From NCBI GenBank assembly GCA_026315105.1, contig CM048744.1:929751503-929815502 (forward strand): 64,000 nt of DNA. The letters run 5' to 3'. The notes under the pieces were generated by a model, which worked only from the letters and a program-made list of their open reading frames with translations, was not told where the DNA came from and made no database searches. This DNA is from Locusta migratoria (Eukaryota; Arthropoda; Insecta; Orthoptera; Acrididae). The position numbers and the translations under genes are program-made. Positions 1 to 10,149 of the stretch are shown one piece after another (the first letter of the stretch is position 1; each line of letters opens with the position of its first letter).

Positions 1-780
1 TGCCACTCCTTAGCCTCAGTCAGACTCCATCAGTTGCTCTCTCCATCCCTCACCTCTTCCTCCCCTCCCTCCACCCCCTTCCCTATCGTTATTCCACCCC
101 TTTGCCATCCTCTACACTTTCAACTCCCTCTCCTCCTTCCCCATTCTGCAACTTCTTACTCTCCCCCTCTCCCCCCTTCCCTTATCCCCTGCCCGCCAAT
201 TCCTAGTTCCTGTTCCCCCTCCTCTGTCATACTACAAGACAGTCCTGTCTTCCTTCTATGCTTGACTTTAACTGCCCCCCCTCCTCCTTTCAGCATCAAA
301 TGGCAGCTTCTCACATTCCCCTTTCCGCCACAGTCATCATGTCAGCTGTTCTTGCCTTCCTCCTGCATCTCGCTGACCTGCTCATCATCACCCAGCTGGG
401 TTCTGCTCAAAAGTCGGCGTGCCCACTTGGAATGCCATTGACTCGCCACCACTCACCCACGCCAGTGCCTCCTGATACTGTTAGTTGACTGTAACTCACA
501 TGCTGAGGGAGGCCCTGTCTGACACCTTTCTTTCCACCCACCTTCCTCATCCTCTCAAAATGTACTCCGTACTGCAGGGGGGTGGGGGGGAAGTGGGGTG
601 ACCACTCGACCTCCACATCAATAGTGCGGAAATGTACAAACATCTTTCTAGCTGGCCTCTTTGGGTGCCAGCTACACTGTGCTCTGCTGGCCATGTTACG
701 TAGTTAGTCTTGTATGAACTGCTGTTCAGTGAACAATAAAGTTGTATAAGTTTTGACACATGTAGTCTCAATGGGGATCA
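1..780. other. Pyrimidine-rich repeat debris with an AATAAA site
   Basis: The first 300 bases are C/T-rich blocks like those in the Penelope-like repeat copies elsewhere in the window. The long Ser/Pro ORF on the plus strand is only a translation of that composition. At 735-740 there is an AATAAA hexamer within a short AT-rich stretch, which could be the poly(A) site of a degraded retroelement. No domain is recognisable in any frame, so I do not call a gene. Confidence 0.35.
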
Positions 781-1439
781 AACCCTACTGTTCACCCATA
801 AATATAAGGGCACAATAAAGGTAAAGACAATTAAATACATGTTGAAGCCAACAAAGGAGAAAGAATATTAAACATACTTGCTTAGAACATCAAAAATTGT
901 GTTGTTATTCATGGAAAGTTATGAAAAGGTGCCTAGACTAGAGAGTCAAATATAATCATACCTGAACAAAAATAAAATTATTCAGAACGTGTGACATAGG
1001 TAAAGTGAACACGTTGACCTTCAAAGAACTAAATATTTACTGTGAGAAGGATGCCTTTGAATGTTTTCAGATCCAAGAAAGTAAGGTATTTATATAGGTG
1101 AGGTACTGTGTAGGAAATAATGAAGCTGGGCACCATAGATAGTATGAAAACACTTGCTGTTGCTAGAGTAGATGAACAGTGCCTCAGCACTGAAACATCT
1201 AATAACAACAGAAGGAAGCTAACACAGCTCCTGTTGAACGTGTATCTCTTCTTATGGTGACCTCCTTAAACAGATTCAATTCCTTGTGACTGACCTGAAA
1301 GTGCTAAGTGTGATGACTTCATTGACAAGAGGATGGAAGATAATTGTAAAAATGTTGTCAGTGCAGGATTTTGTGCACATTTTGGCTTCTTGATTATGTC
1401 ACATAAATGTTAACTACTAACGGGAAACTCCGGGTAGGA
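781..1439. other. AT-rich intronic or intergenic DNA, nothing recognised
   Basis: I see no ORF with a recognisable domain, no tRNA-like box and no clear repeat structure here. If the cadherin gene continues downstream on the minus strand, this lies in its next intron. Confidence 0.4.
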
Positions 1440-1765
1440 AGTTTACAATAAGGACAGTTTACAACTCACTACAAAGACATAACAATGAGCTTCAACACGC
1501 ACATAAAAAAGACACAAACATTGGTCATGACCTTCTTCAGAAAATAGGAACATTCACACAATCGCACTTGGGGTGTGGCAGCCAGAGATTATAGTTGTGT
1601 GACTGTGAAGTGTGCCTGTGTGATTGTGTGAATGATCTTTATTCTGGAGAAGATAATTGCCAATGGCATAAGTGTTGCTTGTGGGTGTCTTTTTTTTACG
1701 TGCCTGACACAGCTTGTCATTACATCTCTGCAGTGAGTTGTAAACTTACCTTATTATATTCTCAC
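1440..1765. repeat. Imperfect hairpin: inverted arms of the palindromic Penelope-like family
   Basis: Left arm about 1441-1572 and right arm about 1603-1765 are inverted copies of each other. Both start from a shared block (AAGG.CAGTTTACAACTCACT on the left, its complement on the right) and end at the shared motif ATTCACACAATC. The left arm, read on the minus strand, carries CTGAAGA followed by a GGTC/GACC stem, the place where other arms of the family carry a hammerhead-like core. The same outer block recurs at 51456-51500, at the left arm of a Penelope-like copy, which links this hairpin to that family. Confidence 0.7.
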
Positions 1766-3479
1766 ATAAATGTTACATGGGTTTACTGTTGGGAGATTAG
1801 AGTTGTCAAATCATTCATTGCAACTGTCTAGAATGTTCCTCAAACCAATCACAAAGTAATTGTGGTCTGGGGACATAGTGAAATGTCATCCATAAAAAAA
1901 TCCATTTGTTGTTTGAGAACCTGAAATTCATGAATGGCTACAAATGGTCTCCAAGTAGTGAAACATTACCATTACCAGATAATTATTGGTTCAGTTGCAC
2001 TACAGAATCCAGTCTATTCTCTCTAATCACTGCCTAGACAATTATGGACTCATCTTCAGTTTACAAAGTGCCTTGTTGATAGCTTGGATCCATGGCTTTA
2101 CAATGTCTGCATCAATTAAAACCCTATCATCAGTTATTACTAATTGATATCAAGATTCATCTGACTGAACCACAGTTTTCCACTCATGTTTGGTCCAAAC
2201 AATATGGCCATGAGCACAGGAGAGGCACTGCAGGCGGTGTCATTCCGTTAACAAATCACCAGAGTCAGATGTCCATTGCAACAGCCTATTAATGCCAAAT
2301 TGCACCAAATTGTCTTGGCGGATACATTACTTGTATGTCTTAAATTGATTTCTGTGGTTATCTCAAGCAGTGTTGCTTGTCAGTGATAATTCTAAGCAAA
2401 TGATGCTGCTCTTAGCCATTATGAATGTGATATTCGTGGTGCACTGTTGCCACTGTACTCTTGGCATATTGAAGACCCGAACACTTTCCAAAATGAAATG
2501 TCATGTCGTTTGATCTAATTACTTTTCCACATTTAAAGTCTGTTCATTACATCATTTGGCCATAATCACATTGGAAATCTGTTCACTGGAATCACTCGAG
2601 TACAGATGACAGTTCAGTCAATGCAGCACCTTTTAGACTGTGTTCCATTTGTATTCGTGTATGTTATTATCCTATGACTTTTGTCACCTCAGTACATGCA
2701 AGGAGATTTCATTCATTAACTCTCTAATATAAAACATCTACCTTTATTAAATGGAAATCAGCTACAATAATTTAGAAGACAAGGAGTTGGATGATGAGAT
2801 ATTCTTTCTGGGACTGTCTTCCTTAAAAAAGGTATAACAATACAAATACAGAGCAATAATTGCTTAAACAATGTTTGTAAATAACCTTATCTCTTAGAAA
2901 TTTTATATTACAACTCAAGTATTTTTCCATTAATAAAATCACTCATTAGATTTTGTTAATTTTAAACTTGTTTACTATCATCTTGGACTTGCATGGTAAC
3001 TAATTGATAATAACACATAGAGAAGACTACCTAGATGGGTAAGTATGTAACTAAATTACTCTTAATTTAGCTTGATTTTCATTTCCAGGATGCTGTTTGG
3101 GACAAAGTAGCCCCTTTGAATGGCCAACAGGAAGTCATGACCTGACACCCTTGTAGGGTGTGGGTTGAAGAACTTAAAACTCTTGTGAAGTTGGAGGAGT
3201 GAATTCTCCAATTTCTTGGACATCCCTGTTGCTCTTGCAACCCATCCAACTTCAGTTGTCTCAATATTTTCATGAAAGATAGTATTTACATGGGACATTT
3301 ACCATCAATTCACTTAGTTGAAAGTACTTCAAATTTCTATTTCATTTTCTTTACAGTGAGAATGGTATCTTCCGATCTTCTTATTTCATCATAAATTTTT
3401 TTGTCTCTTAGCAGTTTGCAACATAGTTTCTCCCTATTATTCAAGGCTGTTGAGAACCTAATCAGTAAATTTCAATTTC
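1766..3479. other. AT-rich non-coding DNA, nothing recognised
   Basis: Short ORFs on both strands (for example minus 3062-3298) match no family I know and have no splice-site context fitting the cadherin reading frame. I see no tRNA box, terminal repeat or tandem array. Confidence 0.4.
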
Positions 3480-4400
3480 AATCTATTTGGTTCTTGGCAT
3501 ATCATGAAAATATCAACAATTCTGCATAAAAAGAATTCCACATGGCCTTATCACCCACAGATAGCATATTTGTTGTGATGGAAACTCACTTGCCCAAGAT
3601 ACTGAAGATCTCACAAAGGTCTTCATAGGAAAACATTATACCTCAGACCTAGTATGCAAACATTTCCCATGCCATATCCCCACACACCACCTATTCTCCC
3701 ACCATCACCAACAACAAGTCACAAAGGAGGGTCCCTCCTGTCAATATCAACCCAGACTGGAAAAACTGCATCACATCCTTCATCCACAGCTTTGTTTATC
3801 TGTCATCAAGCCCTGAAATGAGAGACCCAGGGTCCTTGCAACAACTGCTAATGTTTAGACCCATCCCTATGCCATTCCCACTTAGAGTATCCTACCACAG
3901 GGATCATATCCCTGTGAAAGACCTGCTCATCCACCAACCCCAGCACTTCCTAATACTTTACTGTCATAGGTTATCCTCCAATCAGAGGCCTGGCTACCTG
4001 TGAGAGCCACCACGTGATTTACCTACTCTTACGCAGTCACTGTGTAGCCCTTAAAATTGGTATGACTACCAAGCAGTTGTCCATCAGGATGAATGGCCAC
4101 CATCAAACTGTGGTGAAAGGCAATGTAGGTCATCCTGTGGTGCAGCATGCAGCTAAGTACAACATAATTTCAATGGGTGCCTTACAATACAAGCTGGACC
4201 CTTCCCTACTCCACCTGCTCTTTTGAACTGTGCAGATGGAAGTTATCCCTAGATCACATTCTATGGTCCTGCAATCACCCTGTAAAACCTAAGATAATAT
4301 ATCACCCCTAGACCCCAAACCTAACAGTCTCCCACTTCCCCAACTACACTCTGTTCCAACAGTGTGCTGTTTATTTCTGTATAAATTTTAATTTTTCAAT
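3480..4400 (+). mobile_element. Penelope-like element remnant with GIY-YIG endonuclease piece
   Basis: The recognisable part is at about 4009-4150, where the plus strand reads HVIYLL, then KIGMTTKQLSIRMNGH, then QTVVKG. This matches the GIY-YIG signature (hydrophobic-IY...C..YIGMT...L..R...H) used by Penelope-like retroelements for target cleavage. Upstream, SPEMRDP at about 3813-3833 corresponds to the CPEMR segment seen in other copies of this family. Frameshifts and stops break the reading frame throughout, so this is a dead copy. It runs into the CA/GA microsatellite at 4428. Confidence 0.6.
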
Positions 4401-4426
4401 ATTTCTTTTTACATTCTCTCTCTCTC

Positions 4427-4427
<1 letters not shown>

Positions 4428-4518
<91 letters not shown>
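4428..4518. repeat. Compound (CA)n(GA)n microsatellite
   Basis: About 20 CA units are followed by about 26 GA units. The tract sits at the end of the Penelope-like remnant, as (GT)n tracts do in the other copies. Confidence 0.95.
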
Positions 4519-4521
<3 letters not shown>

Positions 4522-4666
4522 TCTACAACTTTCTTATTAAAGCCCATCCCCCAACCCCTCCCTCTGCATACTAAGAGCTGCATCTCAGAGTACCACCAAT
4601 CAGAGTCTTTATACTCCACTAGGCAGCACAGAATTTTCCATCCCCAGCCATTCCAAGCATTCTTCC

Positions 4667-5136
4667 TGTGGTGTCGCACAAGTACAAAGTGCGCGCCACC
4701 TACTTTCACCGCGCGCCGCCATGCACGCACGGCGCGGCGTTCTTACGACGACAGCCACAAGCGCCCTCTGCTGCAACTTCGCTCGTGGCCACCACTGAAT
4801 GACATCGTTCACTTGGGACTGAGATAGCAATCAGTTAGGACCTTCGGAATCAGATAGGCAACAGTGAAGACTTGGCTATCGTACAGGCACTAGGCCTCTA
4901 ACAACTACTTATCAGCATTCTGCAGTACTGATCTCTGTAAAAGTTAAGTATTGTATAAATTCTGTTCAATATATATCTCGTTCTAATTTACTCTAGTGTT
5001 TTTAGTTTCTGGCTGCTCCCCTCCATACCTGCACCAGCGTGCTATCTTTATTCCTGTGTCGGTCTCATTCCACTCGGCCACCGACACCTACGACGGAAAC
5101 GAGACACAAAAGCGGCGACGAGGCTGGGACACAAAA
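4667..5136 (+). mobile_element. LTR-like block, possible LTR plus start of internal region
   Basis: The block begins with TGTGGTGTCGC and is far more GC-rich and CpG-rich at its start than its surroundings. It contains a TATA-like site (TGTATAAATTC) and an A/T-rich stretch around 4950-4975, and then GAGACACAAAAGCGGCGACG. GGCGACGAGG resembles the primer-binding neighbourhood of Gypsy-type elements just downstream of a 5' LTR. CTTCC occurs immediately before (4662-4666) and after (5137-5141) the block, a possible 5-bp target duplication. The 3' boundary lacks a clean CA end, so the call is tentative. Confidence 0.4.
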
Positions 5137-5256
5137 CTTCCCCCACTACTCCCATCAACCTAAAGATGCAAGTTGTGCCAAAGCAGCCAGAGATGGCAGT
5201 AATGTGATCTGAGTAATTGTATGGAAGTGTCTTTATTCATGAAGGCTGTGGCTGAA

Positions 5257-5297
5257 AACACACACACAAACACACACACACACACACACACACACAA
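5257..5297. repeat. (CA)n microsatellite
   Basis: An interrupted CA run of about 20 units in intronic DNA, 180 bases from the cadherin exon. Confidence 0.9.
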
Positions 5298-5474
5298 AGT
5301 TTTAACCATTATTATGAAGAATAAACTCTGACACATTTTATATTGGTTCCTTGGAGTATCTCCCTAAACCACTTAAAATGAGATGCTTACCTGAACATAA
5401 TCATTGTTTACTCTTCTAACAAGTTCTGAAATATATTTTGTTAAAAAAAGAAAAGAATATTATTAATTACAAAC

Positions 5475-5574
5475 CTGTTGTTTTATCTATGCGGAATTTT
5501 GTGGCATCTTGTGTATTATAGTCAATGGAGTATTGGACCACATTGTTAGGTTCTTCGGCATCAGCATCTAATGC
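5475..5574 (-). CDS. Cadherin-family gene, fifth exon in this window (start of an EC repeat)
   Basis: On the minus strand, an acceptor (ATATTTCAG) precedes 100 coding bases and a GTTTGT donor follows. The reading frame enters in phase 0 from the exon at 11562-11743 and leaves in phase 1. It encodes ALDADAEEPNNVVQYSI then a segment ending FRIDKTTG. DADAEEPNN.V.YSI is the calcium-binding DxDxGxN-type motif of an extracellular cadherin repeat, and F.ID..TG is the conserved strand that follows. The protein is expected to be a membrane adhesion or receptor cadherin. I found no further exon between here and position 1, so the rest lies beyond the window. Confidence 0.88.
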
Positions 5575-6077
5575 CTGAAATATTTTTCAAAACATGTTTA
5601 ATACTGAACTATGATCACAATTTTTATTGAATTAAAATGACATTCCACATCCAGAGTGTTCTCTTGACCATGATTCTATGGAATGAAAAATGACTCTAAT
5701 AAAATGTAAGAATTTTAACTCTGATCTTCAGTTTCAGAGACCATGACAGTAAGGTAAATAGACATTTCTCAAGCAAAATTAACAGAAACTGAAAAATCAG
5801 GAAATTTGTCATATCTCAGACAGGATCTAAGAACATTCAGTGCTACAAGCATCTTAAAAAAGAAATTTGAATTAAATTTCAGAAACTTGAGTCTTTCTTT
5901 GCATAGAGAATTAAGTGATGGTCTTTTCCTGCAGCAAAATGTTACTGAAACTTGCTGCCGGCATTACAAAGAAACTAGAGAATTTTAAAAATTCTAAAGT
6001 ACAGTAATTAAAACCTTACCAATTAAACTGGATATTTCAATTATGGGTTTGACAAACCTGGCTACTTCCATACAAAT
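5575..6077. other. Cadherin intron, unique-looking AT-rich DNA
   Basis: This is intron sequence between cadherin exons, upstream of the RTE-like insertion. I see no domain or repeat structure. Confidence 0.5.
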
Positions 6078-7643
6078 ATTGTGCCTTTAGAGGATGTAGA
6101 TGATGATGAAATAGGAGATACTATACTGAGAGATGAATTTGACAGAGCACTGAAAGATCTAAGTCAAAACAAGGCCCCTGGAGTAGATGATATCCCGTCA
6201 GAGCTACTGAAGTCTCTGGGAGAACCAGCCATGACAAAATTGTTTCACATTGTGTGTAGGATGTATGAGACAGGTGAAGTACCCTCAGACTTTAAGAAAA
6301 ATGTTATAATCCCCATTCCAAAGAAAGCGGGTGCAGACAGGTGTGAAAACTACAGAACTATCAGTTTAATAAGTCATGGTTGCAAAATATTAACACGAAT
6401 TTTATACAGAAGGATGGAAAAGCTGGTAGAAACCGACCTCGGGGAAGACCAGTTTGGGTTCAGGAGAAATGTAGAAACACGGGAGGCAATACTCACTTTA
6501 CGCCTTATCCTAGAAGATAGATTAAGAAAAGGCAAACCAACATTTCTAGCTTTTGTAGATTTGGAGAAGGCTTTTGACAATGTTGATTGGAATAAACTCT
6601 TTCAAGTTCTGAAGCAAGCAGGAGTAAAATATAGGGAGCGTAAGGTTATTTACAACTTGTACAAAAACCAGACAGCGGTTGTCAGAGTTGAAGGGCATGA
6701 AAGGGATGCAGTGGTTGGAAAGGGAGTAAGACAGGGTTGTAGCCTTTCCCCAATGTTGTTCAATTTGTACATTGAGCAAGCTATAAAGGAAAGCAAGGAG
6801 AAATTTGGAGAAGGAATTAAAGTTCAGGGTGAAGAATTAAAAACATTGTGTTTTGCCGACGACATAGTAATTCTGTCAGATACAGCAAAGGACCTGGAAG
6901 AGCAATCGAACGGAATGGATAGTGTGCTAAAAGGTGCATATAAGATGAACATTAACAAGAGTAAAACTAGGGTAATGGAGTGCAGTGTAAGAAAATCAGG
7001 TGATGCTGAAGGAATTAGATTAGGTAACGAAACAATAAAGGAGGTAGATGAGTTTTGTTACTTGGGCAGTAAAATAACAGATGATGGTCGCAGTACAGAT
7101 GATATAAAATGCAGAATGGCAATGGGTAGAAAGGCGTTTTTGAAAAAGAGAAATTTGTTAACATCGAATATTGATTTAAGCCTAAGGAAGTCCTTTCTGA
7201 AGGCATTTGTATGGAGTGTTGCCTTGTATGGGAGTGAAACATGGACGATAAGCAGTGTGGACAGAAAGAGGATAGAGGCTTTTGAAATGTGGTGCTACAA
7301 AAGAATGCTGAAGATTAGGTGGGTGGATCACGTAACTAATGAGGAGGTACTGAACCGAATTGAGGAGAAAAGAAATTTCTGGCATACCTTGACTAAAAGA
7401 AGGGATAGATTGGTAGGACACATTCTGAGACATCAAGGAATTGTGAATTTAGCGTTGGAGGGAAGTGTGTGGGGTAAAAATCGCAGAGGGAGACCAAGAG
7501 ACGCGTATAGTAAGCAGATTCAAGTGGATGTGGGTTGTCGTTCTTATGAGGAGATGAAAAGGCTTGCTCAGGATAGAGTAGGGTGGAGAGCTGCATCAAA
7601 CCAGTCTATGGACTGAAGACCACAACAACAACATTGTGCCTTT
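6078..7643 (+). mobile_element. 5'-truncated RTE-like LINE with 11-bp target duplication
   Basis: The element body is 6089-7632. It is flanked by identical 11-bp copies of ATTGTGCCTTT at 6078-6088 and 7633-7643, a clear target-site duplication. The 3' end reads GAAGACCACAACAACAAC, a short (CAA)n tail, as expected for an RTE-type element primed at a simple repeat. The endonuclease region is missing because of 5' truncation. Intact coding capacity and the exact duplication argue for a recent insertion into the cadherin intron. A second copy with the same tail lies at 44.4-46.2 kb on the minus strand. Confidence 0.9.
6081..7616 (+). CDS. Reverse transcriptase of an RTE-like LINE (N-terminal truncated)
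   Basis: This is 511 residues of uninterrupted reverse transcriptase. The first three codons belong to the target duplication, so there is no native start. Motifs in order are NKAPGVDDIPSELLK (about 32-46), CENYRTISLIS (about 88-98), FGFRRNVETREAILTL (about 129-144), VDLEKAFDNVDW (about 158-169), GVRQGCSLSPMLFNLYIEQA (about 216-235) and CFADDIVILSD (about 257-267) with both catalytic aspartates. The tail has YGSETWT and MWCYKRMLKI, typical of the RTE/BovB side of the LINE tree. The endonuclease is absent, so it cannot be autonomous. The family name is my judgement; the RT assignment is firm. Confidence 0.92.
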   Translation: MPLEDVDDDEIGDTILRDEFDRALKDLSQNKAPGVDDIPSELLKSLGEPAMTKLFHIVCRMYETGEVPSDFKKNVIIPIPKKAGADRCENYRTISLISHGCKILTRILYRRMEKLVETDLGEDQFGFRRNVETREAILTLRLILEDRLRKGKPTFLAFVDLEKAFDNVDWNKLFQVLKQAGVKYRERKVIYNLYKNQTAVVRVEGHERDAVVGKGVRQGCSLSPMLFNLYIEQAIKESKEKFGEGIKVQGEELKTLCFADDIVILSDTAKDLEEQSNGMDSVLKGAYKMNINKSKTRVMECSVRKSGDAEGIRLGNETIKEVDEFCYLGSKITDDGRSTDDIKCRMAMGRKAFLKKRNLLTSNIDLSLRKSFLKAFVWSVALYGSETWTISSVDRKRIEAFEMWCYKRMLKIRWVDHVTNEEVLNRIEEKRNFWHTLTKRRDRLVGHILRHQGIVNLALEGSVWGKNRRGRPRDAYSKQIQVDVGCRSYEEMKRLAQDRVGWRAASNQSMD

Positions 7644-7784
7644 TTAGTAAATCTCCATGATACAGAACATGTCTAACATTACATGTTGAATTGTAAAATG
7701 TAAACTTTCAAGGCTGGAAATGTTAATATTGTTAAAATTTTCTGGGCTATTAATGCTGTAGTCTTGTGGATTTGTTATTAAAAC

Positions 7785-8480
7785 ACTATGTTTCATCCCC
7801 ATCTGTGGAGGCATTCTCAAGGGGGATTGTGGCTCTTTTTAATGTTTGATACACACACTGCCCCGTCATTGACTGCAGGTGAATTCCGTTTACACATGCT
7901 TGCGTGCAGAGGTGTGACATCAGATATTTTGGGTAGGTGCATACATTTCACCATTTCTAATTGTCCACTATTGATATTGTCCCATGGTAGAAGACTCTTA
8001 CATTTATTCTTCAACGCCATAATCCAGATTTCATTCAGTTTCACACCCTCGTCTATCCTACTGAAATTATCAGGGTATTTTACAATTTCTATAACCTCTC
8101 TGTACAGTCTTTTGTGATATCCATTTTTGGCTTCCAAAACCTGAGCCTTATCAAATTAAATAAGGTGGTCTCCTGGTTGAAAAACATGTTCAGCAACAGT
8201 TGATCTGTCAATCTCTCCCCTTCTACAGTTACCCTTTTGCTCTTATAGTCATTTTTTGACTGTTATTTTTGTGGTATCCACATATATGTCTTCACAGCTA
8301 CATGGAATCCTATAAATTCCCGCTTTGTCCAGCAGTTTACAAGGATCCTTTGCCAATTTCAGGTGATCCTGTATGTAGGTTTGTCTATTACAGCAACATT
8401 CCGTTTCATCAAAATTTTACCAATACTGTCAGTGACATCCTTAATAAAAGGCAAGAAGACTTTAGATGAAATCCTCTCGG
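7785..8480 (-). pseudogene. Penelope-like element: RT end, GIY-YIG endonuclease and C-terminus (broken)
   Basis: Read on the minus strand from 8480 down, the translation gives FLPFIKDVTDSIGKILMKRN, then a lysine-rich linker, then AGIYRIPCSC.DIYV.TTK, the GIY-YIG core. It continues with STVAEHVFQPGDHLI, YHKRLYREVIEIVKYPDNF and RIDEGVKLNEIW. That order (end of RT, Cys motif, GIY-YIG, AEH...EAIEI..NN..R.DG..L...W) is characteristic of Penelope-like retroelements. In-frame stops and the change of YVG to YVD show it is dead. The 3' end (7788-7824) carries a hammerhead-like motif. Confidence 0.8.
7788..7824 (-). ncRNA. Degenerate hammerhead-like motif at Penelope-like 3' end
   Basis: On the minus strand the sequence reads TTGAGAATGCCTCC, loop ACAGAT, GGGGAT, GAAACAT. 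The layout is (C)TGANGA, a hairpin stem, then GAAAC, as in hammerhead ribozymes. The first core is altered and the stem is partly unpaired, so it is at best a decayed version of the motif at 8514-8546. Confidence 0.35.
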
Positions 8481-8513
8481 GCTTCTATTTGGGTAGTTGC
8501 GATAAAATTCTGG

Positions 8514-8546
8514 GTTTCGATGAGAGTCATTCTCATCATCTTCTGG
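8514..8546 (-). ncRNA. Hammerhead-ribozyme-like core in Penelope-like 3' region
   Basis: The minus strand reads CAGAAGA, one base, GATGAG, a loop, CTCATC, then GAAAC. The 6-bp stem GATGAG/CTCATC is perfectly paired and sits between a near-consensus CUGANGA box (one substitution) and the GAAA box. There is one extra base compared with the canonical core. Penelope-like elements are known to carry hammerhead motifs in their terminal regions. Stems I and III were not confirmed. Confidence 0.45.
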
Positions 8547-9000
8547 CGACGTGTCGATGACGGGTGGGCGTACCCTATATATAGCCAAGCGGCAGCCGTC
8601 TCTCCCCTCCCCTGCCCCCCGGTGGAGTTGCCGGTGGTGGGGGAGCGCCCTCTGCTGCGCACCCTTGGCTGGCCTTACGGAGTCTTCAGTCTTGCCCGGA
8701 CTCCCGTAGCATCAACTGATGGGCACGGTCTAGGCATATGGATGTTAATGCAGGGTTCCATGCTGAACTCAACTGGTAGCCTTCATCTTTGTTGACAAGA
8801 TTGTTGTGTAGCCTTATTTTTACCGATTCTTTGATTATGCTCTCCCAGAAACCATTTGCTTGGCAGAGCATCTTTGTTTTCTCAAAATCAAAGGTGTGTC
8901 TCTCACAGAGGCTGTGTTCAGCTACAGCCGACTTGTCCTTATGCCCACACATACGCATCTGATGCATCGCTGTGTTTGCCCAATGTACCTTTGGGGAAGA
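8547..9000 (-). pseudogene. Second, upstream partial copy of the same Penelope-like element (C-terminus)
   Basis: The minus strand begins at about 8998 with RYIGQTQR, the middle of a GIY-YIG domain. A frameshift follows, then GHKDKSAVAEHSLCERHTF, FWESIIKESVKIRLHNN and DEGYQLSSAWNPAL. This is the same C-terminal region as at 7785-8480 but diverged. The two lie head to tail on the same strand, so this is a partial tandem, an arrangement common for Penelope-like elements. It is truncated at its 5' side where it meets a repeat arm of the palindromic family. Confidence 0.75.
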
Positions 9001-9345
9001 AAGACAGGTAAACAAACACACAAACCCACACACATATACACGCACGCACACACAGAAAGGCAGACATAGGCATATAAAGGTATGTCTTTCCTCTCCCGGG
9101 ATTGGAATAACTCCTCATCTGCTCCTTTAAACCCACATCCTTTCCTTTCCCCTCTCCTTCCCTGCTCTTTGCCTGAGAAAGCAACAAATGAATGCAAAAG
9201 CTTGCTTTTGTGTGTGTTTGTGTTTTATTTTTATTTGTGTTGCTGTCATATACCTGTGCTCCTTCGCCTGGTAAGTAAACTTCATCTACTTTTTATACAT
9301 ATTTTTCCTGCTAGGAATTTTTCCTGTATAATCTTCGTATCATGA
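9000..9345 (+). repeat. Solitary arm of the palindromic Penelope-like family
   Basis: The arm shows the family block order. It begins with a (CA)n/(GT)n zone and TTTCCTCTCCCGGGATTGG (about 9086-9104), followed by a pyrimidine-rich stretch. A decayed CTGAGAA...AAAAGCTTG motif (9173-9203) comes next, then GT-rich DNA and TTTTATTTTTATTTGTG, and the arm closes with CTTCGCCTGGTAAG. Similar arms are at 9360, 10575, 20110, 21470 and 59430, and inverted at 19080 and 20430. Confidence 0.7.
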
Positions 9346-9359
9346 ATTTGAAATCAACA

Positions 9360-9665
9360 ATTATATATATTTCTACAATATGTCTGCCTGGGTGTGTTTG
9401 CTTGTGTATATGTGTGGGTGTGTGTGTATTTGTTTACCTTCTTTTTTTCCCCTAAGGTAAGTCCTTCCACTCCCGGGCTTGGAATGACCCCTCATCCACT
9501 CTCTTAAAACCCACATCCTTTCCTTTTTCCCCCTCCTTCCTTTCTCTTTTCCTGACGAAGCAATCAATGGTTGCGAAAGCTTGAATGTTTGTGTGTGTTT
9601 TCATTTGTGTTTTTTTGTGTCTATCGATGAGCCTGTGCTTTGGGTAAGTCAAACAATCTTTATTT
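9360..9665 (+). repeat. Solitary arm of the palindromic family with hammerhead-like core
   Basis: The block order is the same as the neighbouring arm. CTGACGA at 9552-9558 is followed by a GCAA...TTGC stem and GAAAGCTT (9575-9582), then GT-rich DNA. The arm ends at a region reading TGTGCTTTGGGTAAG. Confidence 0.7.
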
Positions 9666-10149
9666 TTACACACACACACAAACAAACAAACAAAGGTTTT
9701 GAGGCTTGTTTAGAAAGGAACTGAAGAAAGTGTGTGACAGCAAACAGGTCACTAGGCACTAGTATGTGCCTTCCTTATGGTACTGTGACTTGCTTTTATT
9801 TACTGTGGATCAGGAGCAGCCCAGAGCGAGTTGTTCAAACATGGACGTATCTGTGGATGAAAGTGTCTCTGCCTATGAAAATGATAACAGAACTGATAAG
9901 GAATATGATTATGAGGTCAACGGGGATGCAACTGATGTTGGTTGCCAACACAGTGAACAACTACCTGAAAAAAATGAGTGAACAGTTATGTATTTACATA
10001 GTTAGCGTACAGTAAGTAGAGTGATTTTACAACATTATAACTCCCAGAAAAATATGACAACAATATGATATCATTTACTAAACACATTTTTTTGTAATGC
10101 AACACAAGTTAGGCTACAAAATATGTCTTATAAACTTCTCGATAGTCTT
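9666..10149. other. Intronic DNA with a short acidic ORF of unknown nature
   Basis: A 71-residue plus-strand ORF (9766-9981) has an acidic stretch (DVSVDESVSAYENDNRTDKE). It has no recognisable domain and no splice context. It sits next to the Harbinger-type fragment but on the opposite strand, so I cannot tie it to that element. Confidence 0.25.

Noticed and set aside
34..441. Ser/Pro-rich 135-residue ORF
   Set aside because: It is a translation of C/T-rich repeat DNA with no domain, and the same composition recurs in the Penelope-like copies.
3062..3298. 78-residue minus-strand ORF as a possible next cadherin exon
   Set aside because: It has no cadherin motif and does not offer the phase-1 acceptor needed after the exon at 5475-5574.
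4371..4730. ORF with (SL)n and (VC)n stretches
   Set aside because: It is produced by the CA/GA microsatellite and has no conserved part.
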